This document shows, one piece after another, positions 34,425-47,200 of a stretch of DNA of 64,000 nt. The stretch is taken from the NCBI GenBank assembly GCA_049999765.1, contig JBNGIQ010008328.1, forward strand, positions 1-64,000, given 5' to 3'. The translations under genes were made by a program, and so were the position numbers. This DNA is from Phaeoceros laevis. Lineage: Eukaryota; Anthocerotophyta; Anthocerotopsida; Notothyladales. Each line of letters begins with the position of its first letter. Positions within the stretch are counted from its first letter, which is position 1. Under the pieces are notes generated by a model. That model had not been told where the DNA came from, did no database searches, and saw nothing but the letters and a program-made list of their open reading frames with translations.

Positions 34425-34900
34425 CAGTCAACTGGCAGGTGATCCTGTCCTGCTACAAGGACTAGGGTATGAATTGGCATGGAGCAAAGACTGCTGAAAT
34501 TGGTGCGGGGGCGTGTTTCTTGAAGCCGCTTCGCCTGGGCGTTGTTCAATCTCATGCCTTCCGGCCACAATACCCTTCATCTCGCTTGTTGGAGTCAGAT
34601 GTGTGGCCCAGGAATTCCAGTTTACAACTGTCCAGGTAGTCGAGCCAAGTGGCCAGGACTGTCGTTTCGCAACTCGGGGCCGAAAACCATTGCTGCACAA
34701 TTGCCTCGAACCACGTCCCTTGCTTTTCCAGTCCAGGGGCAGCAGTGGCCCCCAGCAGCATATCTCGTTGAACTGTTGGAGGTGCGCAAGGTGGCCATCC
34801 CAGGCCTGGTGCCACCTCCGCCAATGTATTGGTGTAGCCAACTTGACTTGGCTTTGGTCTCATTGGGCGTCATTGTGATCCTTGGCAAGCAGCAATGTGC
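34425..34900. other. Upstream region of the PPR gene
   Basis: Promoter/5' UTR side of the minus-strand PPR gene at 31.8-34.4 kb. The frames seen here lack known domains. Confidence 0.3.
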
Positions 34901-35002
34901 ACAAGCCTGCAGGAGGCATATGAAGGTAACAGCATCGGCTGATATGCTGCCGTCCTGTTTCATGTTTCTGTAGAGAGTCGGGGCATCTTGTACAGGCCAA
35001 TG
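34901..35002 (-). pseudogene. PPR relic fragment (nearly identical to part of the 48.4-51.5 kb gene)
   Basis: Minus strand reads MKQDGSISADAVTFICLLQA and then CA before the frame breaks. At DNA level it matches about 50268-50367 of the plus-strand DYW gene with only a few differences (for example GAGGGCAGCATTTCAGCCGA versus GACGGCAGCATATCAGCCGA). Confidence 0.8.
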
Positions 35003-35274
35003 TCATCTAAAGAGCATATATATGCGCAAGTATTGTGATTTAGTGAGGCTAAGGCATGATCTCAATTACACCAACCATTGGCAATCGGCAATCTCACTTC
35101 TGCTAACCGTACTCCCCGACAACCCAAGGTCCCAAACCTTAGTTACACGAAACGCGATTTGGCCCAAGTCCAAAAGTTTCGTGCGTTTCGGCGTTTCCGA
35201 AACGCACGAAACTTCTAGGTATGAAATAAAAGAACAATAGTTGTGAGATAGGTTAGGCCACATCAACTTTTTCT

Positions 35275-35572
35275 TTAACCCTTAAGAGCCCGGGCACAGA
35301 AACGCCCGTTACTCACGCGGCTAGGCTTTCCCGGGGGCGTCGACCCCATAACGGAGCCCGTCGGCACCCTTTGGAGGAATCTTGTTTGCTGGCCGCCAGC
35401 ACCGGCCTCTAGTAAATAAATTGATAGGCGGATCCGGCATCAACATGATGTCACCTTTCTAACAATACCATATAAAGCAATAAAATATTTTTTTCTCATA
35501 GGAGAACATACAAAGCATCGTCTTGGTCGACAATAGGGGACAAAAATGTCCGGGTGGGCTCTTAAGGGTTAA
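35275..35572. mobile_element. piggyBac-type MITE (TTAA-flanked, 290 bp)
   Basis: A TTAA at 35275-35278 is followed by CCCTTAAGAGCCC (35279-35291). The exact complement GGGCTCTTAAGGG (35556-35568) is followed by TTAA at 35569-35572. TTAA target-site duplication plus terminal inverted repeats starting CCCT are diagnostic of the piggyBac superfamily. The 290-bp interior has no transposase, so it is a non-autonomous element. Confidence 0.8.
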
Positions 35573-38110
35573 CATACGGTCATGCCATGCTAGTTGATAG
35601 GTGAGACCTACACTCTAGTGACTCTAGACCTTAGTACCCGGAAATGGCGTTGCAAACCAAAGAAAAGCAGTTTCTTTGTTTTGCAACGTCGGTCACATTG
35701 TTTATGGACCCTATTGTTGAAAAAATCGGAAATAAAAAAAAATACGCTATGCGTAGTAGTTCAAGACTTCAAGTGAAAACATAGTGCCCGGGCATTTTTT
35801 TTGTAAATACGTAAATTATTTACGTCACGGTTTTTACCACGTTTTTTTCAAATGGGAGTTTTTTGCGGATCCGTACAAAGGGGTACTAAACGTATTTTTC
35901 AAGTATTTTATAATATTATAAGCCCGATTTGGGCTTCCCGCTAGCTCTGAACTTACTAAGTCAGTACTTAAGTACTTAGTACTTACGAACTCTTAGTAAG
36001 CAATGCGAATATTTTAAGTATTTTCAGTATTTTACTTTTTTTCCTCAAGAGATGAAAAACACTTGCCTTTTTTTTGCGATTAGAGTAAAAAACGAAAACT
36101 ACCACGTTTTATTAGTAAAATGCGGAGTTAGCGGTAACTATGAGTGAAAACAACCAAACTAAGTCATCGACCTTGGGAGGCGGGTTCACGGGATGCCCTC
36201 TTGCACTTCCTTGCCCCACCATACAAATGCCCCCCCATGCCACTGCTCCAGCAGCCCATCCTCTCAAGGGTTTCATAACTTCCTTGCCCCACCCTACATC
36301 CCATGCCCCCCAGTAGCCTCTGCTGAGTCGAGNNNNNNNNNNNNNNNNNNNNNNNNNNNNNNNNNNNNNNNNNNNNNNNNNNNNNNNNNNNNNNNNNNNN
36401 NNNNNNNNNNNNNNNNNNNNNNNNNNNNNNNNGCCCACCCCCTTGAGGGTTTGAACATGCCCCATCTTCCTTCTTCCCTTCTTCAACATGTTCATTCGTC
36501 ATTTTGTTTTTGATATATGGTTTAGTAATTAGATATACAGGGAACATATCCCTGTCTCCTATCACACGGAATTCGAATGCTACGTTTTCAACGTGGTATA
36601 TGTGGAAAAAAATTTGCCCTCTCATACATGGTAGCTACTAAGCTCTAGACTCCATAGCATGTTGGAAAGAAATAATTGTTTTTGGCCAAGTATGCCAAGC
36701 ATATGAGCATATGGTTGGAGGTGCCCACCACAAATTTGATAATTAAATGCAACATGAACAGTGTTGCATGCTTGAACAAATTAATATTTTTTTGTGTACA
36801 GTGAATGGCGGGGCCATGTCTTTTAGCATTTTTTTTTGTGTACAGTGAATAGCAGCGGCATGTCTTTTAGCTTTAAGGATTTCAAAGCAGGCTAGATCAA
36901 TTACTTCGAGGCTATTATGACTCATGACATCTTTGGAACATACTACAATGTAATACTCACTTTAAAAAATCCTAAAATCGGGATAGGAGTGGTTTTGATA
37001 ACTTCTGAAGACATTTAAAAAACATTCTAAAATAGGGAAAAGAGTGGTACCGGTTCTGATAACTTCTGAATACAAGCATGGTCACACCGATATTGTATAG
37101 GAGACATGATGCCGTGTAACTATGATTAGTTCTTCCGAAAGACTAGCTACCATGGCGATCATGTTCTAAATAGCTAGCCAGGTCATTACCCAAAGGCTAC
37201 TACTTTTCAGGGTTATCCTTTGCCATGTGCCTTCCTTGGTGGTTGTGGTGGTTGTGGTGGTTGTGGTGGTTGTGGTGGTTGTGGTGGTTGCTCTATTTTG
37301 CTTATATTACCTACATATGAAAAATTGCAAGACAATCACACTGATTAACTGTGCGAATTGCTAATTTGCTCAAAACAAACAAAGACGATAGTTTGGGTAA
37401 TCTTGACACTTACTTTGTGTTGGGGGCACGCTCAACTTCAATTCTCTTGCAGGAAGGATATCTGCAAGTGTTTCTTCAAAGTCTTTTATCAAAAACTTAT
37501 CAAAACTCCTTTTTTCACGTCTACTAAAATTTGCCATTTAGACCTAATATGGAGTAGAAGTGTAAGGGATGTGTGCCAAGAATAGACCAAACTTACATAT
37601 ATAGAAAGTGTAGTGATTCTTTGTCCAAGCCTCAAGGAGCCATTTGTTCAAGGGCAAAGGATAAAATTTAAGAATGTTGCTTGATCTTTTGAGCACCAAG
37701 CTTCGAGGAGCTATTTTTCGAGAGCAAAACAATCTCCAAAGAACTTCATCATAGTAACATTGGATGACTTCTCTTCGAGCTTCAACGAACTAGTTCCATG
37801 TCGATTTCATTGTCTGTGATGGTCTATAGTTGTATAAGATTTCACGAATAGGATGTATGGTTTATAAATGGGTGAAGTTAACATTCATGTGTAAACTAGC
37901 TAGTTCGTCTCCATCTGCGCAATATATTGTAATCGCGCAAATGCTACAAGACACAATATTGGTCATGAATGGATGAAAAAAAAATTAAAAAAAATGTATT
38001 GTAGGTAGTGCTCCGAATTAGAAGACAAGGCAATATCCTACTACTACGGCATTCCCTGCCACCACAACTTTGCGTGTGGAACTACTAAATACTATACGTG
38101 ATCCTCTAGG
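35573..38110. other. AT-rich non-coding block with 100-N gap and GGTTGTGGT microsatellite
   Basis: Low-complexity and AT-rich sequence with no supported gene. Ns span 36333-36432, flanked by C-rich repeats of CTTGCCCCACC and ATGCCCCCC. A (GGTTGTGGT)n microsatellite lies at about 37237-37290. The block sits between two halves of a decayed PPR copy, consistent with inserted transposon-like DNA. Confidence 0.5.
37237..37290. repeat. Microsatellite (GGTTGTGGT)n
   Basis: Six near-perfect copies of a 9-mer. Confidence 0.9.
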
Positions 38111-38306
38111 CTTTTGCACTTTGCATACATGTCCATGAGGCAATTGTAATCAGAGAATTCATAACCTGCGATATTAGCCTTTTGAATTTGTGGGTGCACC
38201 TACTTTGTGTGTGTACATACTTGATGAAGGTCTTCAACACTGGCACATGCTTGCAGAAAAGCACACAATTAGCTACAATCATGCCTACAAATGCGATACG
38301 ATTAGC
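38111..38306 (-). pseudogene. PPR relic fragment (matches part of the 48.4-51.5 kb gene)
   Basis: On the minus strand the DNA follows about 50022-50180 of the plus-strand DYW gene: GCTAATCGTATC, TTCTGCAAGCATGTGCCAGT, GACCTTCATCA, CACAAATTCAAAAGGCT, ATGGACATGTATGCAAAGTG. Small indels disrupt the frame. Confidence 0.75.
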
Positions 38307-38362
38307 TATGGTATGTCATGAGCTACCTAGATATAAGTTGCAACTGGTTGGATGGTGACTCG

Positions 38363-38498
38363 GACCTTGCCACCTCTCTTGCTCGTCTAGCAAATTTGTT
38401 TGCGTTCGAAATCAAGATTACGATTAGTAAGACCTTGCCACCTCTCTTGCTCATCTAGCAAATTTGTTTGCGATCGAAATCAAGATTACGATTAGTAA
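38363..38498. repeat. Tandem repeat, two 68-bp copies
   Basis: GACCTTGCCACCTCTCTTGC begins at 38363 and 38431; the copies differ at two positions. Confidence 0.85.
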
Positions 38499-38499
38499 G

Positions 38500-39177
38500 A
38501 AACTTATCAGTGTTACACTCTGTGTTCTAGTTCTACGCGCGTCGAAACATAAAGGGGATGCTTGAAATGGAACAGAAACTTTGAGGTCAAAACACTTCCC
38601 TTACAAATGGGAGGATTGTTGCTTCGAAACCTCCCTGTTCGGTCAAATAAGGGAAAACTAAGGTATCGTGTTCAGCATTGATTCAGCAAGACACCGTACA
38701 TTTTAAGAGCTGTCTTGTACTAATCACCACATATACACGTTTTTTCTTGATTTCTCTTTGACCGCAAACCTGACTGTAGACCGGGTTTGTATGTGTGTGT
38801 TTATTGGGCGACGTCTTCCGACCCCTACCAGGATGGCTCACCTTCAACTTTCAAGCACGCGTGAGCAAAATGGAGTATTTGCTAAGACGGTGTTCGAAAT
38901 GACCAACGGAAAGTGGCCAAAACAGCTTTAGGTTAGCTTAGGTTAACTAAGTTAGCTTAGGTTAACTTAGGTTAACTAGGTTAGCTTAGGTTAACTTGAG
39001 GATAGGTTCACGTTGTAGTTTCAGTTCTGTACAGAAACGCGTATACTAGACGTAAGAAATTTGAGTACCTTTCGTACGAGTTTCTTATTTACCAAAAACT
39101 CACTTGGGTCGAAATAGGGAGTTCCTGTAGGATGACAGATCCGTCCACCTTCACAAGAAGATGTTCCAATTTTGCGT
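38500..39177. other. 3' side of the giant PPR gene, with degenerate E+ tail
   Basis: Contains a GGTTAGCTTA-type minisatellite and, at 39185-39089 on the minus strand, the out-of-frame E+ remnant of the giant PPR gene. Confidence 0.5.
38924..38998. repeat. TTAGGTTAGC / TTAGGTTAAC minisatellite
   Basis: About eight alternating copies of a roughly 10-bp unit (GCTTAGGTTA, ACTTAGGTTA). It resembles degenerate telomere-like repeats but is not the plant TTTAGGG repeat. Confidence 0.8.
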
Positions 39178-42100
39178 CTATAGTCCTCTTCGAGGATGTT
39201 CCCTAGCTCCCACCAGAAAAGTATGGACACCGCCGGTGATGTCGCTCCAGCAGCTCTGTCCTGGCTTCTCCGGCGCTAGAGCTTTGAGTCGCATTGCATG
39301 GATTTGCTTCGCCTCTTCGACCATGTAAGAGGCCGTGTAGATGCTGGTCATCAAGACATATGCTGCAACGTCATGTTTATCCAACCTCACCGCACATTCA
39401 AATGCTTGTCTTCCAAGCTCCGTATCATTCCACTTCCTACAAGCACTTAACATACTTCTCCATATGACACTATCAGGTTGGAAAGGCATCGTCTTAATTA
39501 TTTCCATGGCTTTCTCCAACAAGCCTGCTCGGCCAAGCAGATCAACCACACAACTGTAGTGCTCAATGCCCGGAGCTATGTTGTAGTCGGCGGTCATGGA
39601 GTTGAGATACGTTTGGCCCTTGTCCACTAGACCCACGTGACTGCATACGGTCAGGACACTAGTAAAAGTAATGCCGTTTGGCTGTACCCCATCCTGCCTC
39701 ATCTTCTCAAACAAATCGAGGACACGTTCACTCTCTCCTTGGCGAGCATATCCTGCCATGAGTGAATTCCATGTTACAACGTCCCTTCTAGGAAGAGCAT
39801 CAAACACCTTATGGGCATCAAGCATGCTTCCACATTTGCCATACATGTCGATCAGACTACTTGCAACACTTAAATTAGCAGCCTCTATACCAAAGTCGGA
39901 AATGGAGGCATGAAGCTCCTTCCCCTTTTCCAGTGCTGCGACGTCACCACAAGCCTGCAGGAGGCACACGAATGTGATATCATTCGCTGGAGTTTTGACC
40001 TCCAGCTGCATGGTTTCGTAGAGTTGGAGGGCTTTCTGACCGAGCCCATGCTGAGCGTACCCTCCAAGCATGGTATTCCATGTCACCACATCCCTGGCTG
40101 GCATATTGTCAAACACTTTACGAGCATCCTCCAAGCTTTCAAATTTAGAGTACATACTAATTAGGCAATTCCCAAGAGCCAAATCAGTTCCCAGGCCCCA
40201 TTCTTGAATCTCTGCATGGAGCTGCTTCCCCCGATGCAAAGCACCGCTGATGCTGGCACATGCTTGCAGGAGGCATACAAAGGTATGCCTATCTGGTGTA
40301 ATACCTCCCTCATGTTGCATATGATCGTAAAGAGAAAAAGCATCTCGACCCAGCCCATGCTCAGCATATGCTGCTAACATAGCGTTCCATGTCACCACAT
40401 TTTTGCTGGGCAGATTGTCAAACACTCTGTGTGCATCGTCAACGCTCCCACACTTTGCGTACATATCAACCAGGCAGGTGCCAAGAACCACGTCCTGCTC
40501 CAGTCCTCTTTCCTGAATCTCTAAATGAAGCTTCTTCCCCTGATGCAGGGCTTGGAGGCTGGCACATGCTTGTAGGAGTGACACAAACGTAGCAGCGTCA
40601 GCCGGAGTGATTCCCTCCACTTGCATACCTCCATACAGTGTAAGGGCTTCTTGCTCCATCCCATGCAGGACATATCCTTCTATCATGGCATTCCACGTCA
40701 CCACATTTTTTGCTGCCAGGTTGTCAAATACGTGCCGTGCATCCACGAAGCTCCCGCATTTAGAATACATATTAACAAGACTGTTGCCAACAACTACATC
40801 AGCTTCAAATCCTCCTCCTTGAATGTCTCCGTGAAGCTGCTTCCCCACCTTCAGGGCACCCACGTTTGCACATGCTTGTAGAAGACTAACGAATGTAACT
40901 TCATTGGCGGGAGAGGTGCCCTCCTCTACCATGCTTGTGTATAGACTTAGGGCTTTTTCCCCAAATCCATTCTCAGTATATCCTGAGATCATAGAGTTCC
41001 ATGTGACCACATTTCTGCTTGAAAGGTTATCAAACACCTTACGTGCCTCCCTTAAGCTGCCACACTTTGCGTACATATGCACCAGGCAGGTGCCAACAAC
41101 AACATCAGTCTCCAATCCTCTTTGGTTAATCTGTGTATGAAGCTGCCGCCCTTGATGTAAACTTCCTGAGCTAGCACAAGCTTTGAGAACACACACGAAT
41201 GTAACAGCATCAGCTAGAACGATACCATCCCGTTCCATCCGTTCATAAAGGGTAAGAGCTTCTTGAGCTTCCCCACACTGAGCACTCCCAGCGATCATGG
41301 CATTCCATGTCACCACATCTTTGGTTGTCAACTTGTCAAATACATTGCGCGCATCCTCTAAGCTGCCACACTTTGCATACATGCTTACCAGGCTGTTGCC
41401 GACTGTTACATCAGACTCCAACCCAAATTGTTGTATATGCGCATGAAGCGTCTTTCCTTGCTGTAAAGCCTCAGTACTAGAACATGCTTGCAGGAGGCAT
41501 ACGAAAGTAACAGCATCAGCTAAAGTGCTATCCTCCTTTATCATACTGGCGTAAAGAGAGAGAGATTCTTGACCGAGTCCATTCTGAACATAGGCAGTGA
41601 TCATAGCATTCCAAGTTGCTACGTTTTTCTTCTGCAGGTTGTCAAACACTCGGCGTGCATCCTCCAAGCTGCCACACTTTGCATACATGTTTACCAGGCA
41701 ATTGCCCAGAATTACTTCAGTTATCAGTCCCATTTCCTTGATCTGCCGATGAAGCTGTTCCCCATCATGCAGGGCTCCAATGCTGGAACATGCTTGTAGA
41801 AGGTGCACATATGTTCTAGCGTTTGCTGTGGTTATGTCCTCCAACTGCATTCTTGCATAAAGATTGAGAGCTTCATGACCCAACCCGTGTTGAGCATATC
41901 CTCCAATGATGGCATTCCATGTCACCACATCCTTAGATACCATATTATCAAACACCGTGCGTGCATCGTTCAAACTTTCGCACTTGGCATACATGTCCAC
42001 CAGGCAGGTACCGACAACTACATCGGAGTCTAGTTTCCTTTCTTGAAGCTCGGCATGAATTTGCTTCCCTTGCTTCAAAGCTCCTATGCTGGCGCAAGCT

Positions 42101-43560
42101 TGCAGGAGGCACACGTATGTTACATGATTTGGTGGCGTGAGGCCCTCCTGCTGCATGCTTGCATAGAGTGTAAGAACTTCTTGACCCAGCCCTTGCTGCA
42201 CATACCCTGTGATCATGGCATTCCACGTCACCACGTTTTTGTTTCGTATGCTATCAAACACTCCACGTGCATCCTCTAAGCTCCTGCACTTTGCGTACAT
42301 GTCCACCAGGCAAGTCCCAACAAGCACATTAGCTTCAAGTTTTCTTTCCTGGATCTCTGAATGAAGCTTCTTGCCTTGATGCAGAGCTCCAACGCTGGCA
42401 CATGCTTGCAGAAGGCACGTAAAAGTCACAGGATTCGGTGCAATGATGCCCTCACGCTGCATACTTACATACAGACTAAGGGCTTCTTTACCCAGTCCAT
42501 TCTGAGCATATCCTGTGATCATTGCATTCCACGTCACGACATCTCTAGTGGGCAGATTGTCAAACACTCCACGAGCATCCTGCAAGCTCCCACATTTGGA
42601 ATACATGTCAACCAGACAGGTGCCAATGACAATACCTGGCTGATCTGTAATGCCCAAAATGTCCGAATGAACCTGTTTGCCAGAAGACAGATCCTTCGCA
42701 ATAGCACATGCCTTGAGGATTGCCACAAACACATTGTCGCTTGGCTGTACAGATGACTGTCTCATCTGCCGATATAGTTTTATAGCCTCAGTGGGCTGTC
42801 CATGTCGAGCATATGCCAGAATTATGGAGGTCCACACTGAGCGGCTTGGTGCAAAAACCTTCGCGAAAACCTGCCTTGCTTCCTCGAACCTTCTGTGAGA
42901 GGCATACATACTGATAAGATGCTTGGCCAAAAATGCATTCGACTCTAACCCACTTTTGACAGCCAGAAGATGGACACGGCGGCCAAGGACCAAGTCCTTT
43001 GCAGTAATGCACCTCTTGAGGACGCCATACAACACAGAGCTGTCAACATAAGATCCTTGCTGCAGCAGGCGGTCCAACGCTTCAACAGCATCAACAAGCT
43101 TCTCCTCCGCAAAGTCCCTGCCTCTCTGCAAGGCTGAAGGTACTGTCAAAAACAACGAGAGGTTAATGTGCCTATGTGAGAATTCTTTGCCAAGCATCCT
43201 CATTGGTCATAGGTGGCTTAACAACAGAAATCTAGAAGACCACACAGCTGCAAATGTGCACACCAGGCTGACGGAAGAAACTTGCACCTCCTTGACACGT
43301 CATGGTTCTTAGCAAAGAGAGGCTGGAAAGGTGCAGTACCGGCGCCAGAACTACATTCTCGTCGCAGTCTTTCCTGGGCACGCGAATGATGTGAGACAAG
43401 ACACATATATGAAATCCCCCGAAGTGACATCTTGGCGTCCAGGCAGATAGGATATCGCTGTCATGCATTACCTGGTTGACCTGTTGTCCCGCCACTCGGT
43501 AGGATCGGACGCCAACATTTTCCGTAACTGGGCGGATGGAACTGCAAGCAACCTGGACAT
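39178..43560 (-). CDS. Giant PLS-class PPR protein, 11 triplets, frameshifted in E+
   Basis: Exon 2 (about 43123-39178) encodes an array of eleven P-L-S triplets, with blocks such as CLVDMYAKCGSLQDARGVFD and RDVVTWNAMITGYAQNGLGK, then E1/E2 (APGIEHYSCVVDLLGRAGLL, PGQSCWSDITGGVHTFLVGA). A first exon, 43560-43472, is proposed: MSRLLAVPSAQLRKM then LASDPTEWRDNRSTR, which matches the start of the PDF motif in the 31.8-kb paralogue. A phase-2 junction at an AGAG tandem acceptor gives about 1344 aa. The protein stops at EHPRRGL. One base out of frame the sequence continues RTIDAKLEHLLVKVDG..., the expected E+ tail, so a 1-nt indel truncated it. No DYW domain remains. It is probably organelle-targeted; its RNA target is unknown. 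Confidence 0.85.
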
Positions 43561-44266
43561 GAGAATCTGCGAGGCACTGCTCAACGCTCAACTGGGAGCC
43601 GCCAAAATTTGGTTCTGATTGGGATTGCAGGCAAGAATTCACCTAGGCTCGTCATTCCTCCTGTGGTGTGGGGTCCTAAAAGACCCCAGAGCGGCGAGCT
43701 TGCCTGCTGGATAGCTGTGGGACACAAATCCGTGCTTGGGTACCACATTTTGATCGAGCAAAACATTGGACTGCAATGTGTCCATCCATAATTCCGATCG
43801 CTCGATAATCATGTTGGCCCGTCCAACACGGCCTGCAGGGACTGTATCAGCGATCTGCCACCATTTGAAGCTTACCACTTTGGGGCTCAACTGGGGAACT
43901 CAGGTACGTCACAAAATGAGGTTTGTTGCGGCAGTGCCGTGATCTTGACATCGAAAGTCCAGGGATTTGACGTCCCAAATTTGATTCACCAAATGGTCTA
44001 ATCTGGCATTGACATGTGTTAAACAAGCGGATGACGACAGTGCAGACAGTCAAGCGCTTTCTGCACTGTCGTCACCGTAGCTTGCTTGCTGGTGGCGCGC
44101 TCCTCCTTCGCAGGGGATGAGTCGCCCAGGAGGGGCACCCGTTCCTCACCAGGCGGCACAGCAGGAAGAGGTGCGGCCAGGCAGCAGGCCGGGCCGCCAT
44201 AGCCAGCAGCTCCAAGCTGCTGTGCTCGGAGGATTCAGTTTACAACACTCTAGAGTCCTTCCACTT
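43561..44266. other. Intergenic region between two minus-strand PPR genes
   Basis: Promoter side of the giant PPR gene and 3' side of the 44.3-kb PPR gene. No further exon is supported. Confidence 0.35.
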
Positions 44267-47200
44267 CTACTGTCGAATAAGGAAGTATCCTTCGTCCTCC
44301 ATGCTGACCAGAAAATCTCGTAGGGTCGCATGTATACGTTGTATTTCAGGATGTCCCCATTCGTCCGCAGCAAATGTATGCACAATCCCCTCCATCTCGG
44401 TCCACCAGCTCTGTCCTGGCTTCTTCCATGCTTGTGCTTGCACTCTTAGTGCCTGGATCTCCTTCGCCTCCTCCTCCCTGCAAGCAGCTGTATAGATGTT
44501 TGACATCAAGATATATGCTGCAGGACCTTTTGGGTCCAAAGTCACGGCTCCTTCAAATGCTTGCCTTCCAAGCTCCACGTTACTCCACTTCTGGCAAGCA
44601 CTTAACACACATCTCCAAACCACACCATTGGGCTGCAGGGGCATGGTCTTCACCATCTCCAGGGCCTTATCCAACTGGCCTGCACGACCAAGGAGATCAA
44701 CCATGCAAGTATAGTGCTCGATGGTTGAAATGATATCATAGTCTCTGCACATGGCTTCGAAGTACATCTGACCCTTGTCCACAAGACCCAAATGACTGCA
44801 TGCTGTGAGAACGCTGAGAAAGGTGATGCTGTTAGGCTGCATCCCTTCATGCGCCATGCGCTCTAAGGAATCAAACACCAGCTCACTCTCTCCTTGGCGT
44901 GCATACCCTGCAATCAAAGAGTTCCATGTCACAAGGTCTTTGGTCGGCAATCTGTTAAAGAGTTGCTGGGCATCTGCTATGCTCCCGCATTTACCATACA
45001 TGTCAACAAGAGCATTCGCCACGCACAGATCTGTACTGTCCACTCCAGTTTCAGAAATTTGTGCATGAATTTCCCTCCCCTTTTCTAATCTAGCGACACT
45101 ACCACACGCCTGCAGGAGGCATACATACGTAACAGCATTGGCTGGGGTAATGCCCTCCCGTTGCATGCTTTCATAAAGAGCAAGGGCTTCGTCTCCTAGC
45201 CCATGCTGAGCATATCCTCCAACCATGGCATTCCATGTTGCTACATTTCTGACTTGCATTTTATTGAACACTTCCCGTGCATCCTCCAAGCTCGCACACT
45301 TTGCATACATGTGAATCAGCGAATTGTTGACCAGTATTTCATCTACGATCCCTCTTTCCTGTATCTGTGCATGCAGCTCTTTCCCCTGACACAGAGCTCC
45401 AACGCTGGCACATGCTTGCAAGAGGGATATGAATGTTACAGGATTTGCTGGTGTGATGCCCTCCTCCTGCATACTTCCATAAACATTAAGGGCTTCTTGA
45501 CCCAAACCATTCTGAGCGTATCCTGTAATCATCGCATTCCAGGTCACTACGTCTTTGGTTACCAGATTGTCAAACACTTCTCGGGCATGCTCCAAGTTAC
45601 CACACTTTGCATACATGTCCACAAGACAGTTGCCGACAGCTAGATGACCTTCCAGTCCTTGTTCCTGTATTTCAACATGTAGCTGCTGGCCCTGATGTAG
45701 ATTCCCAACGCTGGCACATGCCTGCAGAAGGGACAAATACGTTATATGATTTGCTCGAGAGATGCCTTCCTTCTGCATGCTCACATAAAGAGTCAGGGCT
45801 TCCTGGCCACGGCCTTCTTGAGCATATCCTGCAATCATGGCAGTCCATGTGACAACATCCTTTCTGCGCAGGCTGTCAAACACTTTGCGTGCATTCTCTA
45901 AGCTTCTGCACTTTGCGTACATGGTTACTAAACTATTGCCGACAGCAACATCAGCTTCTAGTCCTTTCTTCTGAATTTGTGAATGAAGCTGCATGCCCCG
46001 ATGCAAAGCTCCAACACTGGCACACGCCTGAAGTAGACATAAAAATGTCACAGCATCGGCTGGCGTAATGCCTTCTTGTTGCATACTGCAGTAGAGATTA
46101 AGGGCTTCATGACAGTGTTTATGCTGGGCATATCCATTAATCATAGCATTCCAAGATACCACATCTTTGGTTGGGAGACAGTCAAACACTTTTCGTGCAT
46201 CCTCTAAGCTGCCACACTTTGCGTACATAGTTACCAGGCAATTGCCAACAGCAACATCATGTTCCAGTCTCTTTTCCTGGATCTGCGCATGGAACTGCTT
46301 TCCCTGCTGCAGAGCTCCATTGACAGCACATGCTTGGAGGAGGCATATAAATGTCACACGATTTGGTCGAGTCAGGCCTTCTTTTTGCATACTCGCATAA
46401 AGACCCAGGGCTTCTTCCCCATGCCCATGCTGGGCATATCCAGTGAGCATGGCATTCCATGTCACCACATCCCTGTTAGGCAATTTGTCAAACACTTTGC
46501 GAGCATCCTCCAAGCTCCCACATTTCGAGTACATATCCACCAGGCTAGTGCCCACGACAATATTTGGCTTATACGAAATCCTTAGAATATCAGCGTGGAC
46601 CTCCTTACCAGCAGGCAGATCCTCTGCAATGGCACACGCTTTAAGGGCTGCTAAGAATATATGGTTATTTGGCTTCATTGGTGATGCTCGCATCTGTCGA
46701 TACAGTTTGATAGCTTCCTTGGGCTGCTCATGTCTAGCATGGGCTAGAATGATAGAAGCCCACATGTAGCAGTTTGGTAAAGGAACCTTGGTGAAGACCC
46801 TTGTTGCTTCCTCTAACCTTCCATGAGAAGCATACATCGAAATGATGTGATTCGCCAAGAATGGGTCTGACTCGTACCCACTTCTAACAGCCAGAGCATG
46901 CATGCGGGTTCCGAGAGCCAAATCCTTCTGCGTGATGCACCTCTTGAGGACATCATAGACAGCAGAGTCATCAACATACGATCCTTGTTGCACTAAAAGG
47001 GCTAACGCTTCTATAGCTTCGGTGAGCTGTCCTTCAGCACCCATTTTAGTGCACCTACCGCCCAGAATATTCATTTCTTTCCTGCAGAGCTGAAACGGTT
47101 GTCAACACCTTGTAGTCTATATTGCTTTATGAAAAACACTAGACTGACTGGATTCAACCATGTCCAGAACCTCAAATATGTCTAAACCTTGGCATGATGT

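Noticed and set aside
37237-37290. Coding Gly-rich repeat
   Set aside because: No open gene around it; simple microsatellite.
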